From contig CAYRYU010000020.1 in assembly GCA_964428355.1 (NCBI GenBank), positions 14,330 through 78,329 on the forward strand: DNA of 64,000 nucleotides, read 5' to 3'. The notes under the pieces were generated by a model. That model was not told the DNA's origin, ran no database searches, and saw nothing but the letters and a program-made list of their open reading frames with translations. This DNA is from CAYRYU01 sp964428355 (GTDB lineage: Bacteria; Muiribacteriota; Ozemobacteria; Ozemobacterales; Ozemobacteraceae). Positions 28,989 to 36,534 of the stretch are shown one piece after another. Position numbers and translations under genes: made by a program. The number at the start of each line of letters is the position of its first letter. Position 1 is the first letter of the stretch.

Positions 28989-29876
28989 ATGGCCCCTTCC
29001 TTTCTGCCGGCTCCGGGGATTTCCGGGAAGACGCGCCTGTTTGGCCTCATCGGAGACCCCGTTTCCCATTCGTTGAGCCCCGTTTTCTGGAACGCGGCCT
29101 TTTCCGCCATTGGATTGGACGCGGTCTACGTTCCGTTCAGGGTCGAAGCCGCCCGCCTTTCGGCGGCACTGGATGGACTTTCCGCCGTAGGGGTTGAAGG
29201 GATCAACGTCACGATTCCTCACAAGGAATCGGTTGCCCGGCATTGCACGATCCGGGAAGAATCCCCTCCCAGGGTTTTTCAGTCCGTCAACGTCCTCAAA
29301 CTTCTTCCTGACGGAACCTGGCTCGGAGCCAACACGGATTTCCCCGCTGTCCTCTCCGTTCTACGCGAGAATTTTCCATTCCGGGCAGCGGTTCTACTGG
29401 GAGCGGGGGGAATAGGGAAAACCGTCTTCGAGTGTCTTTGCCAAATACCGATAGAAATGGTATACTGGTTCAATCGTACCCGGAGCCGTTTTCCCATTGT
29501 CCAGCCCGCGACCAACACGGAAATCCGGTTCCTCGACTGGGAGTATGGCTCGATCGCGAGCGCGATCTCCGGGGCGGATCTCGTCATTAACGCCACACCA
29601 CTTGGATGGAAGCCGGAGGATGAGCTTCCGGTTCTGCAGGAAACGTTGAGACCGGGGAAACTGTATTGGGACTTGAACTATCGCCCACAATCCCGTCTTT
29701 TGAAAGCCGCCGCTTCGGCGGGAGCGCGGTCCATGGACGGCAGGGAACTCCTCATCAGGCAGGGTCTCGAGGGTTTTCGCTTCCTTACAGGCCTGGAACC
29801 CCCCGAAGAAACCATCCGGAAAAGCCTGGAACCTTTCCTGTCTCGGGGTTCGGAAACCCTGACGAACAGTTCGTGA
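28989..29876 (+). CDS. aroE: Shikimate dehydrogenase
   Basis: 295 residues. Reduces 3-dehydroshikimate to shikimate with NADPH in the chorismate pathway. The substrate-binding motif GDPVSHSLSP is at residues 22-31, then INVTIPHKESV with the catalytic Lys, GANTDF with the catalytic Asp, the nucleotide-binding loop LLGAGGIGKTV, FNRTRSR, INATPLGW, and the C-terminal DGRELLIRQGLEGFRFLTG. No clear ribosome-binding site is visible because the terminator tail sits right before the ATG. The other pathway gene in the window, aroC, is 14 kb away. The MshEN gene starts 26 bp later. Confidence 0.95.
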   Translation: MAPSFLPAPGISGKTRLFGLIGDPVSHSLSPVFWNAAFSAIGLDAVYVPFRVEAARLSAALDGLSAVGVEGINVTIPHKESVARHCTIREESPPRVFQSVNVLKLLPDGTWLGANTDFPAVLSVLRENFPFRAAVLLGAGGIGKTVFECLCQIPIEMVYWFNRTRSRFPIVQPATNTEIRFLDWEYGSIASAISGADLVINATPLGWKPEDELPVLQETLRPGKLYWDLNYRPQSRLLKAAASAGARSMDGRELLIRQGLEGFRFLTGLEPPEETIRKSLEPFLSRGSETLTNSS

Positions 29877-29901
29877 AATCCCCTTGCGAGTCATCACAGG
29901 C

Positions 29902-30372
29902 ATGATCGACACCCCTCCGGGCTACCGCCAACCAACCCTCCGGGACCTCCTGCTCGAATCCGTCCACGTCGAACCCAGTCGCCTCCAGGAAGCGCTCGAG
30001 CGCGAAAAGAGCTCCCGGCGCCCCCTGGAGGACATACTGGTCGAAATGGGGGCGGTGTCCGAAATGGCTATTCTCGAAATGAAATCCAGGATACTGAGGA
30101 TTCCCCACATCGACCTCGGTTCCTACCTCATCGATCCGGTGGTTGGCCGGGTGGTCCCGGAGCACATCGCCCGTCGCCACCTGCTTGTTCCCATCAACAA
30201 GGTGGGGGTGAAACTGACCGTTGCCATGGTCGATCCCGTGAACGTCATCGCGATCGACGACATCCAGCTCATGACCGGAATGAAGGTGAAACCGGTCTTG
30301 GCAACCCGTTCGGGGATAACTGCCGCCATCAATCAGATTTTCGGCGAACCGGAAGTTGAAAACTACACATGA
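29902..30372 (+). CDS. Stand-alone MshEN (GspE N-terminal) domain protein
   Basis: About 156 residues from the ATG at 29902; an in-frame TTG at 29884 is an alternative. It corresponds only to the N-terminal MshEN domain of PilB-type ATPases, with no ATPase domain. It is very similar to the same region of the PilB encoded next door: YLIDPVVGRVVPEHIARRH and NVIAIDDIQLMTGMKVKPVL differ only slightly from PilB. MshEN domains can bind c-di-GMP through two RLGxxL motifs. Here these read TLRDLL and PLEDIL, so both glycines are lost, while PilB keeps them. It is a recent partial duplication and may regulate or compete with PilB. No frameshift or decay is seen. Confidence 0.85.
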   Translation: MIDTPPGYRQPTLRDLLLESVHVEPSRLQEALEREKSSRRPLEDILVEMGAVSEMAILEMKSRILRIPHIDLGSYLIDPVVGRVVPEHIARRHLLVPINKVGVKLTVAMVDPVNVIAIDDIQLMTGMKVKPVLATRSGITAAINQIFGEPEVENYT

Positions 30373-30425
30373 ATCGCGTTTTTGGGGGACTGCCGCGCGT
30401 GAGCGAACACGAAAGGTAATGCATT

Positions 30426-32168
30426 ATGACTGACATCCAGCATGCCGCGAAGAAGATGCGTCTTGGAGATGCCCTGATCCAGGAAGGGTTGATCAACGAG
30501 GAACAACTCCAGCAGGCACTTGCCCTGCAGAAGAAGAGCGGCAAACGATTGGGCGCTGTGCTTGTCGAAATGCATCTCGTCACCGAGCATGATATCGTCC
30601 AGATCCTTTCCAAGCAGCTCAAGATCCCCTTCATCGATCTTTCAAACTACCTGATCGATCCCGTGATCGCCAAGCTCGTCCCCGAGCACATCGCCAAACG
30701 GCACATGCTCATCCCGATCAACAAGGTCGGAAACAAGCTCACGGTCGCCATGGTCGATCCCCTCAACATCATAGCCATTGATGACATCCAGCTCATGACC
30801 GGTCTGATGGTCAAACCCGTCGTCGCCACCCAGACCGACATCAACAAGGCCCTCCAGGATGCTTACGGCGCGGTCGCCCAGCAGGACAAACTGATGGACG
30901 AACTCGTCGACATCTCGAAGGATTCAGCCGAAACGGACGACTTGGAACAACTCGGGGAACTTGGTGAAAACGACGCCCCGATCATCCGGTTGTGCAACCT
31001 GGTCATTTCCCAGGCCGTCACCAACGGATGTTCCGACATCCACGTCGAACCCTTCGAAAAGGAACTGCGCATCAGGTACCGTCAGGACGGCGTCCTGTTC
31101 ACGGCCATGTCACCCCCGAAGAAGGCCACCGCCGCCATCACCTCACGTATCAAGATCATGTCCTCCCTGAACATCGCAGAAAAACGTCTTCCCCAGGACG
31201 GCCGCATCAAGATGAAGGTCGCGAATCGCATGATCGACCTTCGCGTCTCGATCCTGCCCGTCATATGGGGCGAAAAGATCGTCATGCGAATCCTTGACCA
31301 GACGTCACTTCGCGTCAACCTCGAAGACCTGGGCTTCGAACCGGAAACGCTCAAACGGTTCAGGACGGGTATCGCTGCACCCTATGGAATCGTCCTTGTC
31401 ACCGGCCCCACCGGGTCTGGAAAGACGACGACCCTCTATTCCGCCCTCACATCCCTCAACACGATCGACCGGAACTGCATGACCGCCGAAGACCCCGTCG
31501 AATACATGCTCCACGGGATCAACCAGGTCCAGTGCAAGCCCGAAATCGGGCTCACGTTCGCGGCCGCCCTGCGCGCCTTCCTCCGCCAGGATCCGAACAT
31601 CATCATGGTCGGAGAGATCCGAGACCTCGAGACCGCGGAAATTGCCATCAAAGCTTCGATGACGGGCCACCTCGTGCTTTCCACCCTGCACACGAACGAT
31701 GCTCCCTCGACCGTCGGTCGTATCATCAACATGGGAATCGAGGCATTCATGGTTACCACCTCGGTTCTTCTGGTCCAGGCGCAACGTCTCGTCCGCAAAA
31801 TCTGCAAGGACTGCAAATTCGAGATCAAACCCCGCGCCGAACAGATCGCCCAGTTCGGAATCACCCCCGAACTCCTCCGGCGACTTGAACTCCCCCACAT
31901 CAACGAAAAGAACATGCTCTTCTTCAAGGGGAAGGGGTGTGAGACCTGCAACAACTCAGGGAACAAAGGTCGCGTGGGCGTTTACGAAGTCATGATCATG
32001 ACCGAGCGTCTTCGCGACATCATCCTCAACGGTGGTTCAACCGACGATATCCGGAAGCAGTCCGTCGAGGAAGGGATGCTGAGCCTTCGCGAATCCGCAC
32101 TCCGAAAAGCACTCCTTGGGGTGACCTCACTCGAAGAAGTGGTCCGCGTCACCATGGGTGAGCACTGA
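30426..32168 (+). CDS. pilB: Type IV pilus assembly ATPase
   Basis: 580 residues. The hexameric ATPase drives pilin polymerisation at the inner membrane. An MshEN domain (residues ~10-150) holds two RLGxxL motifs (RLGDAL 12-17, RLGAVL 41-46), consistent with c-di-GMP binding. An N2 domain follows, then the ATPase with Walker A GPTGSGKTTT (~residue 327), Asp box and Walker B MVGEIRDLETAEIA (~395). The four-cysteine zinc site is present (CKDCKFE and CETCNNSG). The length is typical for PilB/GspE. It lies between the MshEN paralogue and pilT. It could be a GspE, but the adjacent pilT supports a pilus role. Confidence 0.95.
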   Translation: MTDIQHAAKKMRLGDALIQEGLINEEQLQQALALQKKSGKRLGAVLVEMHLVTEHDIVQILSKQLKIPFIDLSNYLIDPVIAKLVPEHIAKRHMLIPINKVGNKLTVAMVDPLNIIAIDDIQLMTGLMVKPVVATQTDINKALQDAYGAVAQQDKLMDELVDISKDSAETDDLEQLGELGENDAPIIRLCNLVISQAVTNGCSDIHVEPFEKELRIRYRQDGVLFTAMSPPKKATAAITSRIKIMSSLNIAEKRLPQDGRIKMKVANRMIDLRVSILPVIWGEKIVMRILDQTSLRVNLEDLGFEPETLKRFRTGIAAPYGIVLVTGPTGSGKTTTLYSALTSLNTIDRNCMTAEDPVEYMLHGINQVQCKPEIGLTFAAALRAFLRQDPNIIMVGEIRDLETAEIAIKASMTGHLVLSTLHTNDAPSTVGRIINMGIEAFMVTTSVLLVQAQRLVRKICKDCKFEIKPRAEQIAQFGITPELLRRLELPHINEKNMLFFKGKGCETCNNSGNKGRVGVYEVMIMTERLRDIILNGGSTDDIRKQSVEEGMLSLRESALRKALLGVTSLEEVVRVTMGEH

Positions 32169-32199
32169 GAGAAAAAAAGAAAATTAAGGAGTCAGGGAC

Positions 32200-33261
32200 A
32201 TGTTTGTCCTCAACGATCTATTGAATCTGGTCATCGAAAACGAAGCATCCGATCTTCACATCACCGTCGGAACCCCACCGGTGATCCGGGTCGACGGGGA
32301 ACTGATCCCCACCGACCTGGATGTCCTGACACCCATGGATACCCGGTCCCTGATCTACAATATGCTCACCGCCGAACAGCAGAAGGAGTTCGAGGATCAC
32401 CTTGAACTCGATCTCTCCTATTCGGTCCATGGATTCGGCCGTTTCCGGGTCAACGTCTACAAACAGCGCGGATGCATCGCCGCCGCATTCCGGGTCATCC
32501 CGACCAAGATTCCCTCCCTCGAGGAGCTGCACCTTCCGACCAAACTCAGGGATTTCACGAAATGGAACAAGGGGCTGGTCCTGTTCACCGGGCCCACCGG
32601 TTCCGGGAAATCCACCTCACTAGCTGCCCTGATCAACATCATCAATGAAGAACAGCGCTGTCACATCATCACCGTCGAGGACCCCATCGAATACCTCCAT
32701 TATCACAAGCGCTCCGTGGTCAACCAGCGCGAGCTCCACATCGATACGCACTCCTTCGGGGAAGCGCTCAAACATCTCCTTCGCGAAGACCCCGACGTCA
32801 TCCTCGTGGGCGAAATGCGCGATCTTGAAACCGTAAGCACCGCCCTGACCCTGGCGGAAACCGGCCACCTTGTCTTCGGCACCCTTCACACCACCGACGC
32901 AGCCCAGACCATCAACCGCGTCATCGACATCTTCCCTCCCCACCAGCAACCCCAGATCAGATCCCAGTTGTCGTTCGTTCTTCGAGCAGTCGTCGCCCAG
33001 CAGCTGCTCCCTGTGGCCAGCGGAAAAGGACGCGTGGTAACCACCGAGATCCTGACCGGAAACCCCGCCGTCGCGAACTGCATCCGGGAACAGAAGATAT
33101 CCGGGTTGTATACCATTATGCAGACCAGCCAGGGGGAGGGGATGATGACCTTCGAACAATCCCTCCGCGACCTCTACCTCCGGGGCGATATCACGATCGA
33201 GGAAGCCATCGCCCACACCCTGCACCCGAAGGAACTCGAGCGAATGTTGAAAACCGCCTGA
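32200..33261 (+). CDS. pilT: Twitching motility retraction ATPase
   Basis: 353 residues. Depolymerises the pilus and drives retraction. The start is preceded by AAGGAG. Motifs: N-terminal SDLHITVGTPPVIRVDG, Walker A GPTGSGKST (~residues 130-138), Asp box ITVEDPIEY, Walker B VILVGEMRDLET, His box LVFGTLHTTDAAQTINRVID, and the retraction-specific AIRNLIR-like region replaced by VANCIREQKISGLYTIMQT. It lies 31 bp after pilB in the same operon. Neighbouring promoter elements suggest that the pilin gene downstream is transcribed separately. Confidence 0.95.
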   Translation: MFVLNDLLNLVIENEASDLHITVGTPPVIRVDGELIPTDLDVLTPMDTRSLIYNMLTAEQQKEFEDHLELDLSYSVHGFGRFRVNVYKQRGCIAAAFRVIPTKIPSLEELHLPTKLRDFTKWNKGLVLFTGPTGSGKSTSLAALINIINEEQRCHIITVEDPIEYLHYHKRSVVNQRELHIDTHSFGEALKHLLREDPDVILVGEMRDLETVSTALTLAETGHLVFGTLHTTDAAQTINRVIDIFPPHQQPQIRSQLSFVLRAVVAQQLLPVASGKGRVVTTEILTGNPAVANCIREQKISGLYTIMQTSQGEGMMTFEQSLRDLYLRGDITIEEAIAHTLHPKELERMLKTA

Positions 33262-33279
33262 TCTGATCAGGGGTCCATT

Positions 33280-33299
33280 GGAACGGGGTGTACCGTTCC
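33280..33299 (+). promoter_or_regulatory. Inverted repeat touching the pilin -35 box
   Basis: GGAACGG-N6-CCGTTCC is a perfect 7-bp dyad that ends exactly one base before the TTGACA element of the pilin promoter. It could be an operator or the remains of a pilT terminator; no T-run follows other than TTG. Confidence 0.4.
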
Positions 33300-33328
33300 T
33301 TGACAACCCCCAGGTTTTTGATTAGGAT
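33300..33328 (+). promoter_or_regulatory. Strong sigma70-type promoter for the pilin gene
   Basis: TTGACA (perfect -35), a 17-bp spacer and TAGGAT (-10, 4/6). It places the transcript start about 27 bp before the start codon at 33363. Confidence 0.8.
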
Positions 33329-33362
33329 TAGGTTGAGCGTGGAAAGAAAGGAGGTGAAAACT

Positions 33363-33737
33363 ATGTCAAAGCGCCGTGGGTTTACCCTGATTGAACTGAT
33401 GATCGTTATTGCCATTATTGGTATCCTGGCAGCCATCGCCATCCCCAACTTCCGGAAAGCCCGTGAGCAAGCTCGTGAGAAGGCGTGCTACGCGAATATG
33501 CGCGTCATTCTCGGAGCGGTCGAGATGTACAACATGGATCACTCCACGATGTTGTCCGGTCTGGCCGACCCGGGTTCCCTCGACTTCCTCGTCACCAGCC
33601 AGTATCTCAAGACCTCGATTCAGCGCCCTGAGACCAACTGCGGATACTCCAACGACGGAGACCTTACCGGAGTCGGAGTCGTTTCCTGCAACGTTCACGG
33701 ACCCGTCGAGCTCAAAGGATCTTCAGGCGGTTCATAA
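33363..33737 (+). CDS. Type IV pilin-like protein (prepilin)
   Basis: The start at 33363 follows a near-perfect ribosome-binding site (AAAGGAGGTG), giving 124 residues. The class III leader MSKRRG is cut before FTLIELMIVIAIIGILAAIA, with the Glu5 typical of pilins. The globular part has CYANMRVILGAVEMYNMDHS, a SQYLK segment, and CNVHG near the end. Only two or three cysteines remain. This short pilin resembles ComGC/GspG-type pseudopilins and small major pilins. It has its own promoter and a strong terminator, which suits an abundantly made subunit. Placement beside pilB and pilT supports a major pilin role. Confidence 0.88.
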   Translation: MSKRRGFTLIELMIVIAIIGILAAIAIPNFRKAREQAREKACYANMRVILGAVEMYNMDHSTMLSGLADPGSLDFLVTSQYLKTSIQRPETNCGYSNDGDLTGVGVVSCNVHGPVELKGSSGGS

Positions 33738-33750
33738 TCATTACCAGGAA

Positions 33751-33781
33751 AAAGGACGGAGAAATCCGTCCTTTTTTTTTT
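33751..33781 (+). terminator. Rho-independent terminator after the pilin gene
   Basis: An 11-bp stem AAAAGGACGGA / TCCGTCCTTTT with a GAAA tetraloop and a long T-run. One of the best terminators in the window. Confidence 0.93.
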
Positions 33782-33826
33782 CACGGTTTGCCCGGGGTGT
33801 TTCCCATTCCGTTTGCTCCAATCCTT

Positions 33827-33835
33827 TGATAGAAT
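33827..33835 (+). promoter_or_regulatory. Extended -10 promoter
   Basis: TGA-TAGAAT, with a TG extension, lies 27 bp before the start of the DUF4105-like gene. The -35 (TTCCGT) is poor. Confidence 0.5.
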
Positions 33836-33862
33836 GGAAAAAACGATTCTTGGAGGCGAAAA

Positions 33863-34897
33863 ATGAAGCAGTTCCGGGGAATTTTCCTCATCAGCCTTTT
33901 TTGGGCGGTTTCGATTGCCTGGGCGAATGTTCCCTACCAACTGGAAGGTCTCCTTTCCGTCCAGAAGGAGGCGGTGACGCTCAATACCGAGGATGGCCGG
34001 ATCTTCCAGCTGGATATGGATTCCCGAAAGGCCAGGGAACTCGATGGGGAGATGGTTTCCCTGACGGGAGTCGCCCGGCAGTGTGATGAACTCGAAATCC
34101 TCAAGGTCAAAACCATCGCCCGGATAGATGCCGCTGCCGAGAAGATCGTTCTTCCCCCCTTCAAATCCTACCAGAGGCCCACCCGGATGCTTTCCAACAC
34201 CGGGGAAGTTATCGTAATGAGCGATGTCCGCTGGGGTTTCAAGGGAAAAGCCGCCGACGGGGAAAGCTCGTTCAACTGGGAAACCGTTACCATCAGGCCG
34301 TCCATGGTGGAGGCCGCATATTTCATCAAGAAGCCGTTCCCACCCGAAAAACTGGCCGGACATTCCCTGTTGCTGTTCACCTTCAAGAACGGAGGACTTG
34401 TGGACAGTCGCGGAGGAAGCGCACGAGGCCTGGTTCTGACCATCGAGGCCTACCAACGGCTGGGGCAGAAGTATTCCATAAAGAAGGGTCTCAAGACGAC
34501 TTTCAACATCGTCTGGATGCTGACCTCATGGGAGGATTACTCATCCTTCACCTGCGACATCAACAAGGACCGGCTGATCATCTACCCTCTCAGGTTCGAT
34601 CATTCCCGACTCGTTTCCCTCGTCAAGGAATCCATTCGGGAAGCCGCCGTCAACCGCTCAGGCGAGTATTACCACACGGTGACCAACAACTGCACCAACA
34701 ACCTTGTCGTCCTTTTCAACCGGGTCCTGGACAAGAAAATCCGGATGTGGTGGATTTCCGGGGTGCTCTACAACCTTCGGGCCACCATGCCGGCCTGGGT
34801 CCCCAATTTCCTCATCAAGAAGGGGATCCTGGAAAAACCGCTTCCCGAAATGAACGAAAAGAACTACTTCGCCGGGGTAGAAAAACTGGGAAAGTGA
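33863..34897 (+). CDS. DUF4105/Lnb N-terminal-like periplasmic protein
   Basis: 344 residues with a signal peptide (MKQFRGIFLISLFWAVSIAW, cleavage near residue 21). The C-terminal half contains YYHTVTNNCTNNLVVLFNR at about residues 265-285, the conserved NC(T)xN signature of the Lnb N-terminal/DUF4105 family of likely cysteine-dependent periplasmic hydrolases. The N-terminal ~80 residues look like a small OB-like beta domain (DGRIFQLDMDSRKARELDGE). GGAGG lies before the ATG. The membrane gene at 34926 follows after 28 bp, so the pair is probably an operon. Substrate unknown; lipoprotein or peptidoglycan amide bonds are plausible. Confidence 0.65.
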   Translation: MKQFRGIFLISLFWAVSIAWANVPYQLEGLLSVQKEAVTLNTEDGRIFQLDMDSRKARELDGEMVSLTGVARQCDELEILKVKTIARIDAAAEKIVLPPFKSYQRPTRMLSNTGEVIVMSDVRWGFKGKAADGESSFNWETVTIRPSMVEAAYFIKKPFPPEKLAGHSLLLFTFKNGGLVDSRGGSARGLVLTIEAYQRLGQKYSIKKGLKTTFNIVWMLTSWEDYSSFTCDINKDRLIIYPLRFDHSRLVSLVKESIREAAVNRSGEYYHTVTNNCTNNLVVLFNRVLDKKIRMWWISGVLYNLRATMPAWVPNFLIKKGILEKPLPEMNEKNYFAGVEKLGK

Positions 34898-34925
34898 AGT
34901 TTCCGGGTTCCCGGAGCAGAGAAAT

Positions 34926-36434
34926 TTGCCGGACCAGAATTCCTCGGATAGCAGGTTGAGGCTTCTAGGGGCTCTCTTCATCGCCGCAACCGCGGTTTTC
35001 ATTCCCGTGATCATCCTCGGGCAGGGTTTCCTGCCTACGGATGACGCCCTGTTCTACGCAGCCAAGGCAGTTTCCGGGAAAAACTGGGACGAAATCCTCC
35101 TTCTTGGCCCCGGGTTCAACGTCGAGTATCTCAGATTCGGCTGGACGAAGATTCTCGGACTGGTACACTCTCTCTCAGGAATGGATCAGGATGCCCTGGT
35201 AGGATTTGCGATAATCGTGCAGTTTTTCCTGTTCGCGGTCCTTCCATGCCTGCTGCTCTCGCACCCGGAAGCCTGGATAGGGACGCTCTTTGTGCTCTCG
35301 ATCTGCATTCCAGCCGAGATGACCCGGTTTTTGATCGGCCGTCCCATGACCTTTTCCATCTCCGCCTTCGTTCTGATCCTGCTTCTGATTGGAAAAAACG
35401 GAAACCGTCCCGCCGGCCCGACCTGGGTCCTTTGCGGAGGGTTGATTGCCCTCGGGACCTATATCCACGCTCCCTGGTACTTTCTGCTTTTCCTCCCGGG
35501 TTTTTTCCTGGCTCGGGCATGGGAAAAGGCCGGTCGCCTTTTCCTGGCGGTTCCGGCAGGGATAGGCCTCGGAGCTCTCCTGACGGGTCATCCGGTCGAT
35601 TTCCTGGAAGCCTTCTACCGGATCTACTCCCGGGTGGCGGGCGCAGTCTGGAATCCGAATTTCCTGGTGACCGAGCTGCGTCCCATACCCCTGAATTTCC
35701 AGGTCTTCGTTCTGGTTTCCCTTGTGCTTCTCCTTCTGAAGGAACGGCAGGTGGCCCTGGGAAGGGCGATCGACAACCCCATCTTCCTTTCCTTCATATT
35801 TGGAGCCTTCGCGGGCCTTCGGACCGGACGGATCTGGCTGGACATCGGCGTTCCAGCGCTTGCCGCCTGGCTGGCCTGGCAGGGCGAGGAACTTCTCGAG
35901 TCAATTCCCGGATACACAGGTGGCCGGAAACTGCTCGTGACCCTGATTGTTTCGGGAGCCCTTTTCCTGTCCCTTACCCCGGACTTCTCGGAACGATGGA
36001 CCGCGCGAAGCAGGGATGTCTTCCTGAGCACGGAGAACCCTCTCCAACAGGGTTGGTTGCCGGAACCTGGGGGGATCCTCTACAGTCCGAACATGGAGAT
36101 CTTCTACGACTCCTTCTTTTCGAACCCCAAGGCCGACTGGAAATACATCCTCGGTTTCGACGGCTCGCTCATGCCCCCTGAGGATTACGAAATCCGGAAG
36201 GAGATGCTCTGGAACCGGGAGCGACCGGAGTATGCGAAAACGTTCCTTCCCTGGATCCGCAAAATGACGAAAGCGGACCGGTTCGCCGTCAAAGGAATGG
36301 TACTCGAAGGCCATTTCATGGAGCTGGATTGGAGATACATGGGAGGAAACGTTTCGGTCGGGCGGAAGCCGGTTCCGAACGATCGGGCAGTTACTCCCCT
36401 CTCGCCCCACGAACCTCCAACCCCGGACAAGTGA
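34926..36434 (+). CDS. Multi-spanning membrane protein, GT-C-like
   Basis: A TTG start (34926) with GGAG about 10 bases upstream; no closer ATG exists. About 502 residues with ten or so membrane helices in the first 350 residues and a soluble C-terminal part of ~130 residues. The first extracytoplasmic loop has FLPTDDALFYAAKAVS, an acidic pair in the position of the catalytic acid motif of GT-C glycosyltransferases. I do not recognise a precise family. It shares its operon with the DUF4105-like gene and faces the leftward methyltransferase-glycosyltransferase gene. A role in surface polysaccharide or protein glycosylation is inferred. Confidence 0.65.
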   Translation: MPDQNSSDSRLRLLGALFIAATAVFIPVIILGQGFLPTDDALFYAAKAVSGKNWDEILLLGPGFNVEYLRFGWTKILGLVHSLSGMDQDALVGFAIIVQFFLFAVLPCLLLSHPEAWIGTLFVLSICIPAEMTRFLIGRPMTFSISAFVLILLLIGKNGNRPAGPTWVLCGGLIALGTYIHAPWYFLLFLPGFFLARAWEKAGRLFLAVPAGIGLGALLTGHPVDFLEAFYRIYSRVAGAVWNPNFLVTELRPIPLNFQVFVLVSLVLLLLKERQVALGRAIDNPIFLSFIFGAFAGLRTGRIWLDIGVPALAAWLAWQGEELLESIPGYTGGRKLLVTLIVSGALFLSLTPDFSERWTARSRDVFLSTENPLQQGWLPEPGGILYSPNMEIFYDSFFSNPKADWKYILGFDGSLMPPEDYEIRKEMLWNRERPEYAKTFLPWIRKMTKADRFAVKGMVLEGHFMELDWRYMGGNVSVGRKPVPNDRAVTPLSPHEPPTPDK

Positions 36435-36468
36435 AGCTATTCGAGGCAGGGATGTCGCCTCGACCGAA

Positions 36469-36505
36469 TGACTGCCGCAGTCAGCTTTGATGACTGCCTC
36501 AGTCA
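36469..36505. repeat. Two tandem 15-bp palindromes between convergent genes
   Basis: TGACTGCCGCAGTCA (36469-36483) and TGACTGCCTCAGTCA (36491-36505) are direct repeats, each a dyad TGACTG-N3-CAGTCA, spaced 22 bp centre to centre. A third hairpin (TCGAGGC/GCCTCGA, 36441-36463) lies just before. No T-run follows. Confidence 0.7.
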
Positions 36506-36534
36506 TGTTTCCGGGGACTCGATGGTCGCCGGTT

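Noticed and set aside
33257..33271. Palindrome CCTGATC-T-GATCAGG as pilT terminator
   Set aside because: It overlaps the stop codon and has no T-run after it.
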